Shown: positions 45,543 to 57,142 of the stretch, in pieces
Layout: the number at the start of each line of letters is the position of its first letter
Numbering within the stretch: position 1 is the first letter of the stretch
Assembly (NCBI GenBank): GCA_014529385.2
Contig: CM043969.1
Location: 35,909,446-35,973,445, forward strand
DNA length: 64,000 nucleotides
Origin: Adiantum capillus-veneris
Lineage: Eukaryota; Streptophyta; Polypodiopsida; Polypodiales; Pteridaceae
Reading direction: 5' to 3'
Notes under the pieces: model-generated
The model's input: only the letters and a program-made list of their open reading frames with translations
Told to the model about the DNA's origin: nothing
Database searches by the model: none
Translations under genes and position numbers: made by a program

Positions 45543-47079
45543 TGACGGGAGCAAAGCAAACCCCGAACCCCGACGACCTCTAAAACAACGGGGACCGAAT
45601 GGCGCGCCTCGAGCCTATCATGGTAAAGCAAACAGGGGGCACCACCTAGCTTCAGCGGCTAGGACGCAAACAACACACCACCATAACAAAGTTTTCATCC
45701 AAGAGAGATGTATGCTTGGGAGTAATGATGAAGAGGAAAGGGAATGAGATCAAATGAGAGAGAGAGAGAGAGTGAGGGAGGGGGTATAGCGGCTTAGTAC
45801 TTAGGCACCACAAAAGGATGGCGAATCCGCACACCCTTCACACATACACAAGCTCACTCCAAACACAAGACTAGGTGGCGATTCCGCACACCTCACATGG
45901 GCAACACATTGCAAGAAAACATACTCACAAAACCTCAAGCGTTATTTAGAGAATAAGGGGATGAAATGGGGAGCATAGGGTAGGGGAATGAGAAGGGAGA
46001 GAGTGGTAGAGCACATGGCGGATAGGTGGGAGTTGATGACGAAGACTCGCACGAGGGTTATGGCCATCATTATTCATTTAGTTTCCCTTCATCTTCCATA
46101 TCCCAAGGGTGTAGAGGTCATGCTCAAGACAAGCATGGTGATTGCGGTGATGGTGATGGTGTGTGTGTGTGTGTGTGTGCACTAGGCACACACACTGCAT
46201 AGTGTACTCTTTGGTGATGGTGTGTGTGTTTTGTGGGATGGTGACCCCTCTTTATATAGGGGAGGAGGGGGGGAGAAATTCTAGAATTTAGAAATGAAGA
46301 AATCATTATCTACATAGTCCATGTGACTGTGGGTCCCACTTGTCTGGCTGTGTGTATATGTGCCAGAACAGCAGTCTCATGAGAGAGAGACTAAGAGAGA
46401 GAGATGAGTTGATGAAAAAAAAGTGAGAGGTGACATGGAGAATAAAGTAATTACAAGAGGGGAGTGTGCTCAGAGGTGAATCTGTGTGCAGATGTGTGTG
46501 AACACAAGAAAAATCAGGTAACCACCGGGTGGGGATGGGTCTGTGGGCACCTTGTTCAGTGAAACTGAGTGTGTGTGAGTGTGGGGGAGGTTATTTAGCT
46601 ACAAGAAAAGAGACATGGCGCCCTTTAGAGAGAGAGGGGGGTATTTGGGTCATGGGATATGATAGGAGAGAGAAAGAGGGGGTGGGGTATACTATTTTGG
46701 AAGATAGGGTAAGTTGCATGTGAGTTAGGGTGCATTATTGGTGAGTTATAATGCATTATTGGTGAGAGGTGGGGTAGCTTGAGGGGAGAGAGAAAGGAGA
46801 AAGGACAAAGGGAAGAGAGAGGGGGTTCACCTTTTGAGTGGAGGAGAGGAAAAGGGACACCCGACGGGGCAACAATGAAGAAAAAGGAGGCAAGGTGGGG
46901 ATGGGCTACCCCGCAGGCATGAGGTGGCCTATTTTACCTTTCTTATATATTTACATAATCATACTTTATTTTTTTCTTACTTTTTCCAATTTTATCACTC
47001 CCTCCCTAAGAGGGGTTTTCATGGGGTGGGGATGAGAGAAGAGGGGTATGGGAGCTTGGCTTGTGAAAAGCCCCCATCA
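45543..47079 (-). repeat. 3' LTR of element 3
   Basis: 1,537 bp with the same termini as element 2 LTRs. The TATA box is at 46251-46258 on the minus strand. Confidence 0.92.
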
Positions 47080-47083
47080 TTAG

Positions 47084-47095
47084 CCCTCCCCTTTT
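47084..47095 (-). other. Polypurine tract of element 3
   Basis: AAAAGGGGAGGG on the minus strand, identical to element 2. Confidence 0.85.
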
Positions 47096-47194
47096 GGCTA
47101 GAGGCATTCATGTCTCTAGCTCATCTGTTTGATCATTATCGTCAGAGGTGGCGGCTGATGGTGTGTCCTCGTCTGGAATGTCAATTGGTGGAGC

Positions 47195-48199
47195 CTAGTC
47201 AAATCGAAGAAAATAAGGTTTAAGTCGCCAACCATTTACCCTCGTTTTATGAAGTTTTGCATGAGCCTCCATAAGCTGGTAGCTTCCATTGGCATACTTT
47301 TTCCTGATGATGAAAGGACCTTCCCATCGGAGTAGGAGTTTCTTATCCTTGCGCATGTCGAAGCGATTGTCGTAGCGGAGCACCAACATTCCTTTCTTCA
47401 ATTCTTTTTTCCGGAGATGCTCGTTAAAACTAAGCCATCTATGTTCTGCTTGTGCTACATAATAATTTATTGCTTCTTCTCTGTCCAGCTGCAGTCTTTC
47501 CAAGTTGATGATGTGATATCTCAAATGCATGTTGGGGTGTTGAAGCTGGCTTGCCATTACTCTGAGACTTTGTAGTTGCACTTCAATGGGCAAGATTGCT
47601 TCCTTACCAAATACTAGATGATACGGTATGAATCCCAAGGATGTACGAAATGAAGTTCTGTAGGCCCATAAAGCTGGTAGTAGATACTTATCCCAGTCTC
47701 CAGGATGATTTTTTACCTACTTGGTAATAATTTTAGAAACCATTCCATTTACCTTTTCAACTAAGCCATTACATTGTGGGTAATATGGTGAAGAGTACCT
47801 CATTGTAATGCCCAGTTTCTACATTAATTCTCCTACCAAGTCTTCTCTGAAACCTGGCCCTCTATCAGAGATGATCTCTAAAGGTGTGCCAAACCTACAG
47901 CATATGTGCTCGTAGATAAATTTAGATACCTCTACCGCTGTGATTCTAGTGGTGGCTGTAGCCTCTGCCCATCTAGTCATGTAGTCGACCCCCATGATAA
48001 TGTAGAATTTTCCTGAGTTGGCCCTAGGTAATGACCCAATGGCATCAATACCCCATTTTTCAAATGGGCCATATGAGAGAATAGGTGTCTGTGGTTCAGG
48101 CATAAGTGACCTAGTGCCGGCCTTTTGACACAACTTACACGTTTTGCACCAGTGGTGTACATCACGGTTGAGGCTAGGCAATATGAAGCCTGCCTGCAA
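47195..48199 (-). pseudogene. Integrase of element 3 (broken)
   Basis: Fragments 47819-48199 (zinc-binding HWCKTCKLCQ, WGIDAIGS, ISDRGPGF) and 47195-47638 (C-terminal RYDNRFD and GPFIIRKK) are separated by stops and small changes near 47640-47820, which remove the continuous core around the catalytic glutamate. A stop (TAA for TAC) precedes it near 48330. Confidence 0.85.
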
Positions 48200-48399
48200 G
48201 ATTTTCCTACTTGTTATGTCTAGGGCAAAGTGACCACCACAAACCCCGTCGTGACAACTAGCAATTACTCCCGTGATTTCCTGAGAGAGAGGGACCTTCC
48301 TGAGTATTTGGTCCTTACCCTTACATTACAAACCATCATTGATGAGTCGATACCTTATGGCCTTCCGCGTCAGCCATTGCTTCTTTCCCTTTGTTAAAT

Positions 48400-48987
48400 C
48401 TAATGGGCATTCCCCTGTTTCCAAAAATGCATGATGTCAGGCAAGGCATCACTTCCTTGAAATAGAGGGAGCTTTAGTTTTATTGCTCCAACCACCACTT
48501 CCTCTAGTCTTTCACTTGCTAGGGCATCTGCTTCTTGGTTTTGAGCCCTAGGGATATGGTGTATTTGAACTTCTTCAAACTTACCCAACAAGGTTTTTAC
48601 ACCACTTAAGTGAGTCCTTAAACTAGGATTCTTGCATGTCCATGCTCCATTTACTTGCCTTACCAGAAGTAGAGCATCCCTAAATACATGAAGGCGTTGT
48701 ACACCTTGTGAGACGCACCATTGTAGACCCTTGGTTATTGCTGCATACTCAGCTTCATTGTTAGAATGTGAATCTAACAATTGGCCCAACGAAAATACCT
48801 TTGTCCCTTTGTCATCAAAGACCACTATGCCTGCAGCTGCTTTGTCGGATGCTCGCTTGTAGGCTCCATCAAAGTAGAGAGAGTATGCTCCTTCTACCAT
48901 CTGTGGTACTGGAGGTAATCGGAATTCTCCTTCCTTAGATTTCTTCTCCTTCCCTTCAAAGACTTGGTAGGTCATGAGTCCCCCCAA
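48400..48987 (-). pseudogene. Second (archaeal-type) RNase H of element 3
   Basis: YFDGAYKRA, NNEAEY, FRDALLLV and HIPRAQNQEADALASE are all present. It retains the CAA codon mutated in element 2. It ends by a one-T loss in a T run near 48420, which shifts the frame into the integrase. Confidence 0.87.
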
Positions 48988-49020
48988 ACTTGCCCTTGTC
49001 GTGCTTTCTACCTGTACCGT

Positions 49021-50163
49021 CTAGTCAAACTCTTGCAGACGAACTAGCCATTTAGTAATTCTAGCAGACACATCCATGTGTTGTACAACATAGGGAAATA
49101 TTTCATCCATGGTTAGAATCACAAATTGCTTAGGCAGCAAATATGACCTAAACTTTGTAGTTGCAAATCTAAGAGCTAGGACTAAGTGTTCCACATGGGT
49201 GAAACCTTTCTCTCCTGCTGTCATCATTCGACTAGAGAAGTAGATTGGCCTCATGAAAGATGTCATCGTATCCTTTTGGAGTAGCACAGCCCCCAATGAG
49301 TCATCACCAACACTTGAGGTGACATAGAATTTTTCATCCCACTTAGGTGGTGAGATAGTTGGCAGAGTGGCTAAGACCTCCTTTACCTTGTTGTAGTGAT
49401 GTTCGCTTTCCTCATCCCAAGTGAAAGTTGATCTTTGAGTGAGTTGTTGTAGTGGTAGAATAAGTTGTGATAGTAGATGTATGAATCTACTTAAGTACCT
49501 CACCTTCTTTAGAAAAGAGACCAGTTGACGTGCGGTCGTTGGTGAAGGTAGGGCTATGAGTGCGGACACTTTACTTGGGTTGGCGTTGATACCTCTTGCT
49601 GAAATTTCATGGCCTAGTAGAATGACTTTACTCTCCCCAATGTGACATTTATCCACATTTAATTGCCCGCCTAGGCTCTGCAACCTGGCCAAACCTTCAG
49701 TTACCTTTTCTAAATGTGAAATACGGGAGCTATATATACAAAAATCATCAATGAACACTCTTATGGATGTTCCAAAGAATGGTTGAAAAACATATGTGAC
49801 ATATCTTTGGAATGTGGCAGGTGCATTTGTGAGACCAACTGGAATAACCCTGTATGCAAAAAAACCCCATGGCGTGATAAAAGTGGTTTTTAGCTGATCT
49901 TCCAAGGCTATGCGTATTTGAAAGTATCCAGAATAACCATCATAGACGGTATAGCATTCAAAACCCGCTACTTCATTCAGAATTTCATCCAAGAAAGGGG
50001 GAGGAAAGTGGTCTCTCTTTGTAGCTGCATTTAGTGGTTTGTAGTAAACACAGACCCTCCACTTACCATTTTTTTTAAGCGTCACCACTACGGGTGACAC
50101 CCATTCTGAGTTTTCTACAGGATAGATGAATCCCGCCTCCAGCAGTTTCCTTACCTCGGCCAA
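49021..50163 (-). pseudogene. Reverse transcriptase and first RNase H of element 3
   Basis: 380 residues with VCVYYKPLN, GLTNAPATFQ and FIDD, followed by an RNase H 1 that is complete where element 2 is deleted (YLLPKQFVILT). A TGA just upstream of this frame (around 50190) corresponds to CGA in element 2. It stops at 49021 after LQEFD. Confidence 0.9.
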
Positions 50164-50193
50164 GAGTGCCTTTTCTTGTATGACCCCCAGTCG

Positions 50194-51020
50194 TCATAGC
50201 TTTTGCACAACTGGTTTTACCCCTTCCTTCAGCTTAATATGATGTTCCACCACTGTAATGCCTGTGATTCTTTCATAGTTGTCAATGAAAAGGTTAGGAA
50301 ATCCCATCAACATTTGCAAAAAACTATCTTTCTCCTCAAGTGTTAATTCAGTAGACAACATACCCTTCAACCTACTTCCTCCTAGGCCAGGTGATTTTCT
50401 CTCCTCTTCATTGGGTTGCCCTTTTGGTGATGGATCACCAGTTGTGCTTACCCTTTGTGGATCCTTCATAATGATACCCATCACATCAATGGAACTGTCA
50501 CTTTCATCGGTGGATGTGGATAGCCCTCCCCCTTAGTAGGCATTACCTCTACCTCAGTGTTAAAATCTTTGATTTTCATGGCACTTACCACACCCACACA
50601 CTTTACTTTTGCATTGTTTGCCATCTTTGCCTTGCATGGAGAAGGCCTGTCAACCTCGAGCCCTAATTGAAGCATCATAGCTTCACTCATTATACAGATT
50701 TGTGCACCTCCATCAATGTAGGTGTTTCCAACCCTCGTTCCTTTTATGTTTACGTCGACAATTGGAAGGATGTCATCCATGTTGCATCCCAAAATTGCTC
50801 CGGCTACCTTTGTTTTGGAGTGTCTTGTACTTACCATTTTAGACCATTGTCGCCTTACTTTTGGTGCAAGATGTAGAAGCTGTGGCCATGTAATCTTCGG
50901 TCCTTGCTCTGCCACATCCAATGTTAGATCATAGGGCTTAGAACTTTCCCCTAGCTGGAAGTCGGTGATGCCCAATTTCCGTCGTGGCCTGGATGGCCTC
51001 TTGCTAGTTTCTCCTCTCAT
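50194..51020 (-). pseudogene. Protease and linker of element 3
   Basis: Contains the protease motif YIDGGAQIC. It reads through the codon (CGA) that is TGA in element 2. Roughly 190-200 bp are missing after the STKGEGYP segment (near 50525-50545), removing ILGRPW; the junction shares CCAC on both sides. Confidence 0.82.
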
Positions 51021-52039
51021 GCTTCTCTCATCATTTGATTGTGTAGCTTTCTCTCATTCATGGCTTCAAGTGGTTCTAAAAAGGTTACCTTCTCCTTACC
51101 CTTGTCCCTCTCCTTTGCTCTGGGTGGATCCACTACTATGGATTTTCCTTTCTCTTCTAGCCTTATGATGTTTACATGGCGATCAGGTGGTGGGGTTGGT
51201 GGAAGAGGTGGGATGGATTCTTGTAGTGGTGTCTGGGGTGGACGTAGAATTTGTGTTGGTGGGGGTGGTGCTCGGGGTGGGGGTGTTATTTCTCTAGGGG
51301 GTGACAATTGGTTCCTCCTACCTCCTCTATTATAGTTTTGTCGTGGTTTGGGACAGTAGTACATACCGTGACCGTCTTCTCCGCAGTTGTAGCAATGATA
51401 CTCCCTATTTTGTCATCCTGCTCTTCCAGGGTCTTGATCTCTTTCTTGACTCCTCCCTTGTTGTATTAAGTGGACATACAAATTCTACAGTTGGTCAGTA
51501 ATATGGGCCAACATATCTTGTTGGTCATCTCTTATCCCAAGAGCCGGTGGTGGTGGTGGAATGGTGGTTGTCGTAGTTGCTGGTCGACGCGATGTTCCTG
51601 ATTCTGTTGACTCGGTTTCTTTGGCTTTCATTTGCAGCTTCTTGTCTTTAAGGCGAGCAATCTCAACGGCTAACTCGTATGTAGCCGGGAATCTACCTTT
51701 CACCTTCTCCTTGAGAAGCGGCGATAAGCCATGTGTGAACCGATCTTTTTTTAGGAAATCGGGTGCAGCTTCCCCCTTGCCAGTGACTCAACCCACCGCC
51801 CCTACAAATCCACAAATTTGGACTCATAGGTGGCATATTCTAAAAGACCCTCCTGCTTCAAGTCTCTCAACTTGTCCCACAACTTTTCTGAAGTGGTACC
51901 TCCCCCAAAGCGCCTCTTAGAAGCAGTTTTTAAGGGTTCCCAGTCATCCTTGGTTGCTTGTGGAAGTGCATTGTACCATGATCTAGCTTCTAGCTTCATG
52001 AGATGCTTAAAGATTCTAACCCGGGATTCATCCGTATCT
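51021..52039 (-). pseudogene. Gag of element 3, 5'-truncated and frameshifted
   Basis: Pieces of Gag, including the zinc-knuckle region near 51360-51400 and the capsid-like part at 51485-52039. The first roughly 40 codons are missing: the sequence switches at 52035-52039 (TATCT) to satellite DNA. Confidence 0.82.
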
Positions 52040-52218
52040 CTACTTTGGTAGCATGGATGGTTTTTCTTAGAAAAAATGAACTAGATCCTAGGAGTCCACC
52101 TCCCAACCACGTACTATATAGCATGTCTCCTAGCCCTTTGCCCTAGTTGGACTCCCTTTCCACACTACCTGGCCTGGCCTTGTTCTTGTCTAGTCCGGTC
52201 TCGCCGTTGTCTTCACAT
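52035..52218 (+). repeat. Duplicated flank: satellite fragment plus chromovirus LTR
   Basis: 52035-52064 matches the satellite end at 45358-45388. 52065-52217 matches the chromovirus LTR at 45389-45541, including a trailing ACAT. It sits between truncated gag and the right LTR of element 3, so it is a copy of the element's left flank. Confidence 0.88.
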
Positions 52219-52431
52219 TGACGGGACCAAAGCAAACCCCGAACCCCGACAGCCTCTAAAACACCGGGGACCGAATGGCGCGCCTCGAGCCTGTCATGGT
52301 AAAGAAAACAGGGGGCACCACCTAGCTTCAGCGGCTAGGATGCAAACAACACACCACCATAACAAAGTTTTCATCCAAGAGAGATGGATGCTTGGGAGTA
52401 ATGATGAAGAGGAAAGGGAATGAGATCAAAT

Positions 52432-52477
<46 letters not shown>

Positions 52478-53791
52478 GGGAGGGGGTATAGCGGCTTAGT
52501 ACTTAGGCACCACAAAAGGATGGCGAATCCTCACACCCTTCACACATACACAAGCTCACTCCAAACACAAGACTAGGTGGCGATTCCGCACACCTCACAT
52601 GGGCAAAACATTGCAAGAAAACATACTCACAAAACCTCAAGCGTTATTTAGAGAATATGGCGATGAAATGGGGAGCATAGGGTAGGGGAATGAGAAGGGA
52701 GAGAGTGGTAGAGCACATGGCGGATAGGTGGGAGTTGATGGCGAAGACTCGCACGAGGGTTATGGCCATCGTTATTCATTTAGTTTCCCTTAATCTTCCA
52801 TAGCCCAAGGGTGTAGAGGTCATGCTCAAGACAAGCATGGTGATTGCGGTGATGGTGATGGTGTGGGTGTGTGTGTGTGCACTAGGCACACACACTGCAT
52901 AGTGTACTCTTTGGTGATGGTGTGTGTGTTTTGTGGGATGGTGACCCCTCTTTATATAGGGGAGGAGGGGGGGAGAAATTCTAGAATTTAGAAATGAAGA
53001 AATCATTATCTACATAGTCCATGTGACTGTGGGACCCACTTGTTTGGCTGTGTGTATATGTGCCAGAACAGCAGTCTCATGAGAGAGAGACTAAGAGAGA
53101 GAGATGGGTTGATGAAAAAAAGTGAGAGGTGACATGGAGAATAAAGTAATTACAAGAGAGGAGAGAGGGGAGTGTGCTCAGAGGTGAATCTGTGTGCAGA
53201 TGTGTGTGAACACAAGAAAAATCAGGTAACCACCGGGTGGGGATGGGTCTGTGGGCACCTTTTTCAGTGAAAATGAGTGTGTGTGAGTGTGGGGGAGGTT
53301 ATTTAGCTACAAGACAAGAGACATGGCGCCCTTTAGAGAGAGAGGGGGGGTATTTGGGTCATGGGGTATGATAGGAGAGAGAAAGAGGGGGTGGGGTATA
53401 CTATTTTGGAAGATAGGGTAAGTTGCATGTGAGTTAGGGTGCATTATTGGTGAGTTATAATGCATTATTGGTGAGAGGTGGGGTAGCTTGAGGGGAGAGA
53501 GAAAGGAGAAAGGACAAAGGGAAGAGAGAGGGGGTTGACCTTTTGAGTGGAGGAGAGGAAAAGGGACACCCGGCGGGGCAACAGTGAAGAAAAAAGAGGC
53601 AAGGTGGGGATGGGCTACCCCGCAGGCATGAGGTGGCCTATTTTACCTTTCTTATATATTTACATAATCATACTTTTTTTTTTCTTACTTTTTCCAATGC
53701 CTTTTACCACTCCCTCCCTAAGAGGGGTTTTCATGGGGTGGGGACGAGAGAAGAGGGGTATGGGAGCTTGGCTTGTGAAAAGCCCCCATCA
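52219..53791 (-). repeat. 5'-side LTR of element 3
   Basis: 1,573 bp, TGATGGGGGC (at 53791) to the CCCGTCA end at 52219, with a (GA)n tract at 52436-52474 and a minus-strand TATA box at 52951-52958. Confidence 0.92.
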
Positions 53792-53807
53792 ACATTACTA
53801 CCCCCTT

Positions 53808-54060
53808 AAACAAGAGTTTCTGTTCTCGAAAACAAAAGTGGGGAACTTCTTCTTAAGAACACTAATGTTTCCCCAAGTGGCACCTCCCTCAGGTCGATCT
53901 TTCCACTTGATTAAGGCTTGTTGACATACATGATGACGCGTACATAACTCATGATAGTCGAGAACACGTTTAGGTTCATGTGGTAAGGTAGGAGGTTCAA
54001 TGATATCAACCAAAATCTATTGGTCAATGACATTGTCGTCCCCATGTAACCGCTTACGTA
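53808..54060 (-). pseudogene. Chromodomain of the chromovirus integrase
   Basis: The segment with YHELCTRHHVCQQALIKWKD, then RPEGGATWGNIS and KKFPTF, has the chromodomain pattern of plant chromoviruses, where it binds modified histone H3 and directs integration. A stop near 54015 separates it from the integrase. Confidence 0.85.
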
Positions 54061-54066
54061 ACCGGC

Positions 54067-55388
54067 TTACATGAAACACCGGATGAATACGAGATGTGTA
54101 GGTAGCAATAATTTGTAGGCATAATCACCTATTTGCTTGAGTATTTTGAAAGGCCCACAATATCCGGGAGATAATTTAGGTGTTGGCCCAGTTTTCAAAG
54201 TTTCTGAATGTTTTGGCACACGTAAAAATACTTCCTCCCCTTCCTCAAAGTTAACTTGTCGAGCATACTTCTTATACCAATCCTGCGCTTGTCGGACATT
54301 CCGAGGAGCGAGTTTCATCATATCCATACATGGTCTTGGAGAAAATCCTTAACTTGTTGGAGCTTTTTGGTTGCCAACCCCACGGTAACAGGTGACCTAG
54401 GTTGAAACCCATACATGAGCATGAAAGGACTAAATCCAGTTGTGACATGCTTAGCACTATTGTAGGCAAACTCGCAAATAGATAAGTATTCTTCCCAGTT
54501 TGAGTGTTTTTTGTTGACGTATGCTCTTAGCATATCCTCTAGCACTTGCTTAACTTGTTCAGTCTGACCATCTGTTTCTGGATGATCGGCAGTACTGAGG
54601 TTGAGTTGTGTACCCAATTGTTTGAACACGGACATCCAAAAATGACTCTTAAACTTGGGATCACGATCACTGAAAATGTTACTTGGCAACCCATACAACT
54701 TTTATGGAATGTCCACAAATAACTTGTCTAGTTCTGGTGTCTTAACCATTGATTTGGTTGAAATAAACTTACATAGTTTAGTCAACCTGTCTATGACCAC
54801 CCATACCGAGTCATGACCTCGTATAGTGGTTGGTAAACCCACAATAAAGTCCATAGAGATACTTTCCCATTCTCCATTGGGAATCTCTAAAGGATGTAAG
54901 AGTCCTCCTGCTTTCAGGCGCTCTGCTTTGTTAACTTGACATTTTTGGCAATGCAAGACATAAGCTTGAACAAAGCCATGTATACCTGGCCAGTAAAACT
55001 ATTGTCGTATGAGAGCATAAGTCTTTCTAATACCGGGGTGCCCTGCACTTGGACTATCATGACATTCATAAAGAATTTGGCACCGAATTTCTGTGTCCGT
55101 CGGTACACAAACTCTCCCCTTATGGAGTAGGTACCCATTGTTGATGGTGAAATGCTTCCACCGCTGTAGTTCATCACTCGATAGAGGATAACTAGGTGTG
55201 GAGGTTAACGTTACACTACCATCATTGGAGTAAGAAGGATCCCTCATTTGTACATGGCTCCACAGTTTGGAATATGCTTCATCATGCTCATATTTACCTT
55301 TGAGAGAATCCAAAAATTCACTACTACGAAGTTCCGTGAACAAGAGAGAATTGATCTCCGACGTATGACTTAGAGTTTCAACAACCAC
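54067..55388 (-). pseudogene. Integrase of the chromovirus
   Basis: Broken into frames 54999-55388 (zinc domain with H...H, AGHPGIRKTYALI), 54702-54956 (CQKCQVNKAERL, SMDFIVGLP), 54318-54698 (FSDRDPKF and DGQTEQV, the second Asp and the Glu) and 54067-54327 (LSPGYCGPFKILKQIGDYAY, the GPY/F region). Stops and one frame change separate them, so no functional enzyme is expected. Confidence 0.88.
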
Positions 55389-55697
55389 ATTTTATCAACC
55401 TTCATGATACCGGAGCTTGGCGTCATATTCCTGAAGAATCTTGGCCCACCTGGCTTTCCGACCCTTCAAATCCGTTTGTTGTGTAAATCATTTGATGCTT
55501 TCATGGTCAAACACAATCTCAAACTGAGCACAATACAAATAATGATGCCATGTTTTTAAGGCAAACATTATTGCATAGAGTTTGCTCTCATAAGCACAGT
55601 AGTCCTACTGAGCTGCATCAAGCTTCTTGCTTTCAAATGCAATTGGCCGTCTGTTGTCGGAATGTGTGCGGCGGTCTAGCTGGTAAGGTGCAAAACC
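55389..55697 (-). pseudogene. RNase H, distal half, of the chromovirus
   Basis: Reads RPIAFESKKLDAAQ, YESKLYAIMFALKTW and FDHESIK with several stop codons. Its proximal half is at 57143-57295, on the other side of a 1.4 kb insertion. Confidence 0.8.
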
Positions 55698-57142
55698 TCT
55701 CGCTGTGAGAGTTCGTGATGAGAGTCACAAACACTTTGTTAAAAAGTGTTTGTGGAGAATCACCAACCCTATTTCTCAGGGTGACAGAAAATCTAAGAGC
55801 GTTCGTGACAGCAAAGTCACAAACCCTCTTTCCTATCGTGCTTGGAATTTGCTTGTTTGCGTAGTCAAGATTATGATGAGAGGATCACCAAACCACATTC
55901 AATTTCACTTAAAAATACCATTTAAAAACACAAAAGTTTCAGCCATGAAACCTTAATGCTCATACAAGAACAAGTATGAATCAAAACCCAAACCTCTTTC
56001 ATGGTATCGTGTACCCTCGCCCCCAATTACATAGTCGTAACATCAAACAGTTGAAAGGAATACATGAGCTTCCACCTTCATGGTGACCATTTTCTGAATT
56101 TGCAAAGATTTAAGAGCTTTCAAAGTGAAGCCCACACGCCATTTTGATAAGGGGAAACCCTAATTCACTCCCTCACTAGCTCAGATACAAGATTTCGAAG
56201 AGGCGGGATTGCCCTACACATAGATTGAGCAACCATGGAAGCAATTACATAGTAGAGAAAAATTTCTGGTTTTTTTGGTAAAAAGCCCCCTTCTCTCTCT
56301 TCCCCATGGCATTTTCAGCTGATGTGTCAATTTTTGGGCCATTTTGCCACTTTGGACCAAAATTAGGTCATTTTCAACTCTTTTTTTATGCGAAAAATCT
56401 CAAACGGAGTCAAAAAATTCCCTAAACTTGTGGGATAACTCCCATAAGCGTAAAAATCATAGATAAGCATCATTTTCCATCAATATACCATTTTGGGTCA
56501 CTTTCCCTACAATCTTGCAGGCACCTTCTAGCTGCTATTTTTGGCAATTTTTGCTCGCGGCTAAAAGCACGCTTTGGTGGTACAAAAAGGATTGTCCTTG
56601 ACAGCACCTTTGACAAATCTTTGAGCTACAATTTCTACATGTCACATGAAAAACTACCTATCATACTATATATATGTGGATAGATCTTCAAAAGGACAAT
56701 CTAAAAACACAAGGTCCAAAAAGTTTTGACCTAAACTACAAAAATTTTACCAGTCCCCCCACTTTTTCATTGGTAGCAGTAAAATAGGTCATTTTTTTGT
56801 ACCCCCAAACTACGCTTTCACCCTCGCATCAATCTTTATAGGCGAGATGAGTGTGCCACCATAAAACACTTGGAATATATACATTGCAGAACCAAATTAA
56901 GCATCTTATCAAGTGGAAAAGAATGCAAATCTGCCACATCCAGGGCCACGACTCCCCGGATCGGTATGTACATGATAATGACCGCAATAGACGCTTCAAC
57001 ATATATCACAATATGTACATGATTGCTTTTATCTGCATACATTAAGAAGTGTCAAGAGTGAGATGAATGTTTTTATTTCACACTATGTACGTGCCACGAC
57101 ACGACACCGTCTTGTAACAGGACTTCTCCAATGGCATGGTAC
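55698..57142. mobile_element. 1.4-kb insertion in the chromovirus RNase H
   Basis: Splits RNase H between ETDAS and GFAPYQLDRR. About 55700-56853 shows no recognisable gene. It includes a perfect 11-bp hairpin (ACAAACACTTT/AAAGTGTTTGT near 55729-55756). 56854-57101 is an LTR like that of element 5. No convincing terminal repeats or target duplication are visible at the outer borders, so one compound or two successive insertions are possible. Confidence 0.6.
56854..57101 (-). repeat. LTR related to element 5, isolated
   Basis: 248 bp, TGTCGTGGCACG to GGTGGCA, aligned end-to-end with 59939-60186 with scattered differences. No matching direct repeats flank it (GAGTG on the left, CGACA on the right), so it is not a simple solo LTR. 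Confidence 0.8.

Larger units (their letters stand above)
45543..53791 (-). mobile_element. Ty3/gypsy retrotransposon, element 3 (Tat-like, rearranged)
   Basis: Same family as element 2, minus strand, with target duplication ACAT (45539-45542 and 53792-53795). The order from the right is LTR, then a copy of the left flank (chromovirus LTR plus a satellite fragment) in place of the primer site, leader and gag start, then gag, protease, reverse transcriptase, RNase H, second RNase H, integrase, polypurine tract, LTR. Many stops and frameshifts are present. Confidence 0.9.
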
